Of a DNA stretch of 64,000 nt, positions 60,024 through 64,000 are shown one piece after another. The position numbers and the translations under genes were made by a program. The notes beneath the pieces are model-generated. The model worked only from the letters and a program-made list of their open reading frames with translations. It ran no database searches and was not told the DNA's origin. The stretch lies in assembly GCA_048265185.1 (NCBI GenBank), contig JBLXBZ010000005.1, forward strand, positions 1 to 64,000, given 5' to 3'. Each line of letters starts with the position of its first letter. Position 1 is the first letter of the stretch. Source of the stretch: JBLXBZ01 sp048265185 (GTDB lineage Bacteria; Pseudomonadota; Alphaproteobacteria; Rhizobiales; Stappiaceae).

Positions 60024-61481
60024 TTATGCGAGTTCGTTCTTATAAAGACGGCCGTCTTTCATGATGAGTTTCATGTTTTTATCCGGATCGGCGATGACGA
60101 AGATATCGTCCAGTGGATCTCCATCAATCACAAGAAGATCCGCGAGCGCGCCTTTTTTAATGACGCCGAGTTTGCCGTCATAGGGGTTTCGCGCGCCGGA
60201 CATGGCCAGGAGTTCGCCGTTTTTACTCGTGGCTAGCGACAAGACTTCGTCATTGGTCAACCAGCGAGAGATTTTCGCTAATTGTTTGCCTTGGGTGGCG
60301 GTTCCCGCCGGATTGAAAAGCACGTCGGTGCCGAAGGCCATTTTGGCGTTGTATTTTTTACCAAGCTCAAAGGCGCGTGCGGTGCCAATGGCGATTTCCC
60401 GCCGCTGAGCTTGCTGGAGGGGCGTTCCCGCCGGGTTTGAATCCTCGTCGGCGAGGAAAGGTTGCAGGCTCCACCATGCGTCGGCGTCGACAATTCGCTT
60501 TACGGTTTCCTCATCGGCGAGCTGGCCATGTTCGATGGATTTCACCCCGCACTCCAGCACCCGACGAATGCCGGCGGAGCTATAGACATGGGCGCAAACA
60601 TAAGTGCCCCAATCCGCCGCAGCGCCAACGACCGCCTTGATTTCCTGCTCTGAATACTGAAGCGAATCCAATGGATCATAGAGAGAGGTGACGCCGCCGC
60701 CAGCCATGATCTTAAGCTGGCAGGCGCCGAACATCAATTGTTCCCGCGCTCGGCGCAGCACTTCGGGAACGCCGTCGGCGATGGCCGAAATTCCCGCCAC
60801 TTCCGCTTCGCTTAAATTAGTTTGCGGCGAACGCGGCAATGAGCTGCGCAAGCGGAAATCTCCGTGTCCGGAGGTTTGCGAGATCATGGCGCCGGAGGGG
60901 TAGATTCTCGGGCCGGCGGTGCGGTTCTCGTCGATGACTTTTTTGAGGGGGAACGCAGGTCCGCCCACATCGCGAACCGTGGTGAACCCGCGTAAAATCG
61001 TGCGTTCGGCCTCTTGGGCGGCGACGAGATGCACATAGGGAATTTCGGCGGTCATGGCGGCGGTTTGTGAAATCGCCGCCAGCAGCGAATGCCAATGGGC
61101 GTCGATCATCCCCGGCATGAGAACGCGACCGCCGCAGTCGATGACGTCGGCGTCGGCGACGACGTCGGCGGCCTCAAGAATGGCTTCAATTCGGTTCCCC
61201 TTGATGAGCAGGCTACGCCCTTCAAGGTAACGGGGGGAGACGCCGTCGAATATACGCACGTTTTTCAACAAGCGCGGGCGGCTTGGCTCGTTCGCGAAGC
61301 TGGCCCCCACGCCGCCTCCCAAAGCAGCGGCGGCGAGGCTAGCGACGGCTCCGCGTAAAAAATCCCGACGCGAGAAACCTTCATTCAAACGTGTGGTGAA
61401 GGCGCTCATCAACGGGCTTTGGCACATGCAGCCGACATCATGGCCCAAATGGCCATATTTTTTACCAAAATTGAGGGCCAT
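60024..61481 (-). CDS. Tat-exported metal-dependent amidohydrolase
   Basis: About 485 residues from ATG 61481; ATG 61409 is also possible, as neither has a clear ribosome site. Twin-arginine signal FSRRDFLRGAVASLAAAALGG, then an imidazolonepropionase/prolidase-like amidohydrolase: DAHWHS (metal His pair), QLKIMAGGG (metal Lys), CAHVYSSAGIRRVLECGVKSIEHG, and AFGTDV (metal Asp). A periplasmic hydrolase of an amide, lactam or peptide-like compound. The outer-membrane protein gene upstream may supply substrate entry. Confidence 0.85.
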   Translation of the reverse strand: MALNFGKKYGHLGHDVGCMCQSPLMSAFTTRLNEGFSRRDFLRGAVASLAAAALGGGVGASFANEPSRPRLLKNVRIFDGVSPRYLEGRSLLIKGNRIEAILEAADVVADADVIDCGGRVLMPGMIDAHWHSLLAAISQTAAMTAEIPYVHLVAAQEAERTILRGFTTVRDVGGPAFPLKKVIDENRTAGPRIYPSGAMISQTSGHGDFRLRSSLPRSPQTNLSEAEVAGISAIADGVPEVLRRAREQLMFGACQLKIMAGGGVTSLYDPLDSLQYSEQEIKAVVGAAADWGTYVCAHVYSSAGIRRVLECGVKSIEHGQLADEETVKRIVDADAWWSLQPFLADEDSNPAGTPLQQAQRREIAIGTARAFELGKKYNAKMAFGTDVLFNPAGTATQGKQLAKISRWLTNDEVLSLATSKNGELLAMSGARNPYDGKLGVIKKGALADLLVIDGDPLDDIFVIADPDKNMKLIMKDGRLYKNELA

Positions 61482-61529
61482 TTCGTATCCAGTCTCGCGT
61501 GTTAAAACTGGCGCATCACTTGGCGCCTT

Positions 61530-61549
61530 GGGGGGGATTTCTCCCCCCC
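61530..61549 (-). terminator. G7/C7 hairpin between barrel and amidohydrolase genes
   Basis: Seven G and seven C around a 6-base loop, extended by CC/GG after a T-T mismatch, 9 bases past the stop of the barrel protein. There is no U run, so it may act as a processing or attenuation site within an operon. Confidence 0.5.
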
Positions 61550-61557
61550 TTGGGTCT

Positions 61558-62460
61558 TTAGAACCGTATAGAGACGCCGGCCACGGGCCCATGCTCGGTG
61601 ACGTCCCATTTCAACTTGTGACCTAGCAGGGATCCGCCTGAGTAATCCTGATAAAGAGCTCGATATCCAACGCGCAGCAAGGTCGGTTGGTTGAATATAT
61701 GGGTGCGGTATCCCAGATAGGCCTGACCTTGTAGGCTGAGGTCGGAGCCGCCGTTGAAACCGCCAACGTCCGCTTCTGCGAAAAGGTTCCAGCGTTCGGA
61801 GAGGTCGGCGATAAAGCGTGCGCCGACGAAGAGATCAGTCCACTGTTCTTCGTGTGAGCGCTCGTATCCCGCCACCGTCAGGCCGGCGTTCAGGCGCGTC
61901 CAGCGCAGGCCCGCCGTAGGCTCGATGGCGAATACGCGCGGGGCGCCAAACAGGGTTGTTCCCTCAAGGGGAATTTCAAGGGCGCGGAAAAATGCGCCAG
62001 CCGATAAAACGGTGAAATCGAATTCGGCTTTGAGTTTGTAGCCGCTCAGGCTTTCTTTTTGACTGGTTTGCGTATATTGGCCGTCGATGTAAAAACCATA
62101 GGAGCCGTTTGTGACTTCCACGTTCCCCATGAAGCTGAAGTCAAGGTTCTTCAAGGTTTCGGAAAAGGGAACGGCGACTTTTGACGAATATCCGGCGACG
62201 CCGGTGTCGCCGTCAAGAGAGGCGCCCCAAATATAGGGACTTACGATCACTCTCCAGCGGTCAGGATCGAATGCTGCGGGTTTCATAGGCTTAAGCTCTA
62301 TGATGGCCGTTCCATATTCAGGCTCGGCTAAGTCCGCTCCATGCGCCAATCCACACGTTAATAGGGATACGCTGAGGAAAGTTGAAAAAAATCTACGTGT
62401 TTGAAATATGAATGAATGAAACAATGTCCGCCCCCGCAATGAAATTACGTAAGAGATCAA
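61558..62460 (-). CDS. Outer-membrane beta-barrel protein
   Basis: A protein of up to 300 residues with a signal peptide (FFSTFLSVSLLTCGLAHGA) and then alternating amphipathic strands (WRVIVSPYIWGASLDGDTG, YGFYIDGQYTQ, DLFVGARFIADL, LLRVGYRALYQDY) ending in an aromatic SIRF, the usual outer-membrane insertion signal. I do not recognise a specific transport role. The exact start is unsure; two in-frame starts precede the signal. Confidence 0.78.
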   Translation of the reverse strand: MISYVISLRGRTLFHSFIFQTRRFFSTFLSVSLLTCGLAHGADLAEPEYGTAIIELKPMKPAAFDPDRWRVIVSPYIWGASLDGDTGVAGYSSKVAVPFSETLKNLDFSFMGNVEVTNGSYGFYIDGQYTQTSQKESLSGYKLKAEFDFTVLSAGAFFRALEIPLEGTTLFGAPRVFAIEPTAGLRWTRLNAGLTVAGYERSHEEQWTDLFVGARFIADLSERWNLFAEADVGGFNGGSDLSLQGQAYLGYRTHIFNQPTLLRVGYRALYQDYSGGSLLGHKLKWDVTEHGPVAGVSIRF

Positions 62461-62581
62461 TGGATAATAAATTTATATTAGCCCTTAAAATCATGTTTTG
62501 TAAAATCAAGAATAAAATATCAGTCTTGGGGGCGACGTTCAAGCGAGGATTGAACGGGAGTAGTTGATTGAAATCTAAAAA

Positions 62582-62603
62582 GGCCGGCGTTTGAACGCCG
62601 GCC
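62582..62603 (-). terminator. Rho-independent terminator of the aldehyde dehydrogenase gene
   Basis: GGCCGGCG / CGCCGGCC arms with a 6-base loop, 8 bases after the stop codon; on the minus strand TTTTTAGA follows. Confidence 0.85.
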
Positions 62604-62610
62604 CGGTATT

Positions 62611-64000
62611 TTAGCCGCGAAGATCTTCTGGCAGAAGAGCGTCGGGGATGTTCTGGTAGGAGACCGGACGCAGGAACCGGCGGATCGACATGGTGCCGAC
62701 CGAAGTTGCGCCGAAGTTGGTGGACGCAGGGTAAGGTCCGCCGTGAACCATGGCGTCGCAAACCTCAACGCCTGTGGGAAAGTTATTGGCCATGACGCGT
62801 CCAGCTTTACGCTCCAGCACGGGCATGAGCTTTTGCGCGGCGGGGTGGTCCGCCTCGTCCAGATGCAGGGTGCAGGTTAGCTGACCTTTGAGGCCGGCGG
62901 CGATTGCGGCGACTTCCGCCGCGTCTTTCGCCACGACGATCACACCAAGAGGCCCGAACACTTCTTCGCCCAGAATATGGTTGGCCAGCCAACGCGCGCC
63001 GGTGGTGCGGTAGAGGTAGGGCGTGGCTTCGCGGTCGGCGCATTCGGTGGTCAGTATTTCCTCGACGTCGCCGGAGGCGCGCAATGTGTCGCGGCCCTTG
63101 CGATAGGCGTTGGCTATGCCGTCGGTGAGCATGGTTTGGCTACCGAAGGCGCCGAGAGCTTCAACGGAGGCGTCGATGAATTTCTCCGCGTCCTCGCCCT
63201 CAATAACGATGGCCACGCCGGGGTTGGTGCAGAACTGTCCCGCGCCCATGGTGAGCGAACCGGCCCAGTTCTTGGCGATTTCCGAACCGCGTGCGGAAAG
63301 AGCCGCAGGCATGATGAACATGGGATTGACGGATCCCAATTCGCCGAAGAAGGGAATTGGCTCGGGGCGCTGAGCGCAAAGATCAAACAGCGCGCGACCG
63401 CCGCCCAGCGAGCCGGTGAAGCCAACGGCCTTGATCAAGGGGTGCTGCACGAGGGCCGCGCCCACGGTGCGGTTGCCGCCCTGAATCAGCGAAAATACGC
63501 CGGGATGCAGGTCATGAGCTTTTACCGCCGCGAGAATGGCTTCGGCGACGATCTCTCCGGTTCCTGGATGGGCTGAATGGCCTTTCACCACCACGGGGCA
63601 CCCAGCGGCGAGGGCCGCCGCGGTGTCGCCGCCGGCGGTTGAGAACGCGAGAGGAAAGTTGGAGGCGCCGAAGACTGCGATGGGGCCCACGGGGCGCTGC
63701 ACCAGTTTCAGGTCCGGGCGGGGAAGGGGCTTGCGGTCCGGCAGGGCGCCGTCATGACGCCGGTCGAGATAATCGCCCTTGAGGATGTGCTCGGCGAAAA
63801 GGCGCAGCTGGCCCGTGGTGCGTCCGCGTCCGCCTTCAAGACGGCCGGCGGGAAGGCCTGACTCGCTTGTGCCGATTTCCGTGGTTTCGGCGGCGCGTTT
63901 TTCCATTTCGTCCGCGATCGTGTTGAGGAACGCCGCGCGTTTTTCGCGCGAGAGCGCGCTATAAGACGCGAAAGCCTCTTCTGCTGCGACGCAGGCGCGG
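62611..64000 (-). CDS. Alpha-ketoglutarate semialdehyde dehydrogenase (5' end outside window)
   Basis: At least 463 residues, still open at the right edge; the family is about 500-530 long. Aldehyde dehydrogenase fold with GPIAVFGASNFPLAFS, the FTGS loop, PFFGELGSVNP (catalytic Glu region) and GQFCTNPG with the catalytic Cys. The FCTNPG and NFPTGVEV segments are typical of the NADP-dependent alpha-ketoglutarate semialdehyde dehydrogenases that finish pentose, hydroxyproline or glucarate breakdown to 2-oxoglutarate. A terminator follows it directly; its operon partners lie outside. Confidence 0.88.
   Translation of the reverse strand, partial: RACVAAEEAFASYSALSREKRAAFLNTIADEMEKRAAETTEIGTSESGLPAGRLEGGRGRTTGQLRLFAEHILKGDYLDRRHDGALPDRKPLPRPDLKLVQRPVGPIAVFGASNFPLAFSTAGGDTAAALAAGCPVVVKGHSAHPGTGEIVAEAILAAVKAHDLHPGVFSLIQGGNRTVGAALVQHPLIKAVGFTGSLGGGRALFDLCAQRPEPIPFFGELGSVNPMFIMPAALSARGSEIAKNWAGSLTMGAGQFCTNPGVAIVIEGEDAEKFIDASVEALGAFGSQTMLTDGIANAYRKGRDTLRASGDVEEILTTECADREATPYLYRTTGARWLANHILGEEVFGPLGVIVVAKDAAEVAAIAAGLKGQLTCTLHLDEADHPAAQKLMPVLERKAGRVMANNFPTGVEVCDAMVHGGPYPASTNFGATSVGTMSIRRFLRPVSYQNIPDALLPEDLRG

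Overview
The window looks like a chromosomal segment of an alphaproteobacterium, most likely a member of the Hyphomicrobiales (Rhizobiales). Evidence: a complete PhyR-NepR-EcfG general stress response locus, a rhizobial-type heme uptake locus with an IsdG-like heme monooxygenase, a matPQMAB-type malonate operon with a TRAP transporter, an HWE-family histidine kinase and GC-rich coding. No rRNA, tRNA, CRISPR array or intact insertion sequence was seen.

Region 1 (about 0.3-7.4 kb) is the most unusual part. On the minus strand, in order of transcription, it encodes a SyrB2-like non-heme Fe(II)/2-oxoglutarate halogenase (His-X-Ala in place of His-X-Asp), a free-standing carrier protein, a decayed type II thioesterase, an NRPS adenylation domain fused to a YbaK/ProX-type aminoacyl-tRNA deacylase domain, and an acyl-CoA-dehydrogenase-like flavoprotein. 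A divergent Sfp-type phosphopantetheinyl transferase and a GntR/FCD regulator follow. The set of enzyme types matches that known to make allo-coronamic acid (a cyclopropyl amino acid) from isoleucine by cryptic chlorination (KtzA-D of kutzneride, CmaA/B/D of coronatine). The deacylase fusion is not part of any such pathway I know. Lower GC, TTG starts and a transposase remnant suggest horizontal acquisition.

Region 2 (7.4-16.6 kb): a CPC-type heavy-metal P-type ATPase behind a MerR-type promoter, then a malonate uptake and activation operon (TRAP P, Q, M; malonyl-CoA decarboxylase; malonyl-CoA synthetase) with a divergent GntR regulator and a TTGTATACAA operator candidate.

Region 3 (16.7-27.2 kb): a small glyoxalase-related protein; a LacI-controlled ABC importer operon (regulator, binding protein, two permeases, ATPase) ending in a metallophosphodiesterase; a Tat-exported serine beta-lactamase-like hydrolase; a BCCT transporter.

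Region 4 (27.9-33.5 kb): a four-gene operon of DegT/StsC-type aminotransferase, GMC oxidoreductase and two sugar-porter MFS proteins, possibly for an aminocyclitol (rhizopine-like) compound.

Region 5 (33.6-43.9 kb): heme acquisition (receptor, heme monooxygenase, HmuT-U-V) with a dedicated ExbB-ExbD-ExbD-TonB operon, then a DUF2092 protein with an Asn/Val-repeat secreted partner.

Region 6 (44-56 kb): signalling and stress. A membrane diguanylate cyclase, an HWE kinase with a degenerate ATP-binding box, PhyR/NepR/EcfG, and several EcfG-type promoters (GGAAC-N16-CGTT) in front of phyR, a DUF883/holin-like/SLC13 operon and a PRC-barrel gene; then an MHYT-GGDEF-EAL protein.

Region 7 (56-64 kb): the dTDP-L-rhamnose operon rmlCBDA, a Tat-dependent amidohydrolase, an outer-membrane beta-barrel protein, and the 3' part of an alpha-ketoglutarate semialdehyde dehydrogenase gene that runs off the right edge. 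Start sites were refined from Shine-Dalgarno positions where visible; all functional names rest on reading motifs by eye.
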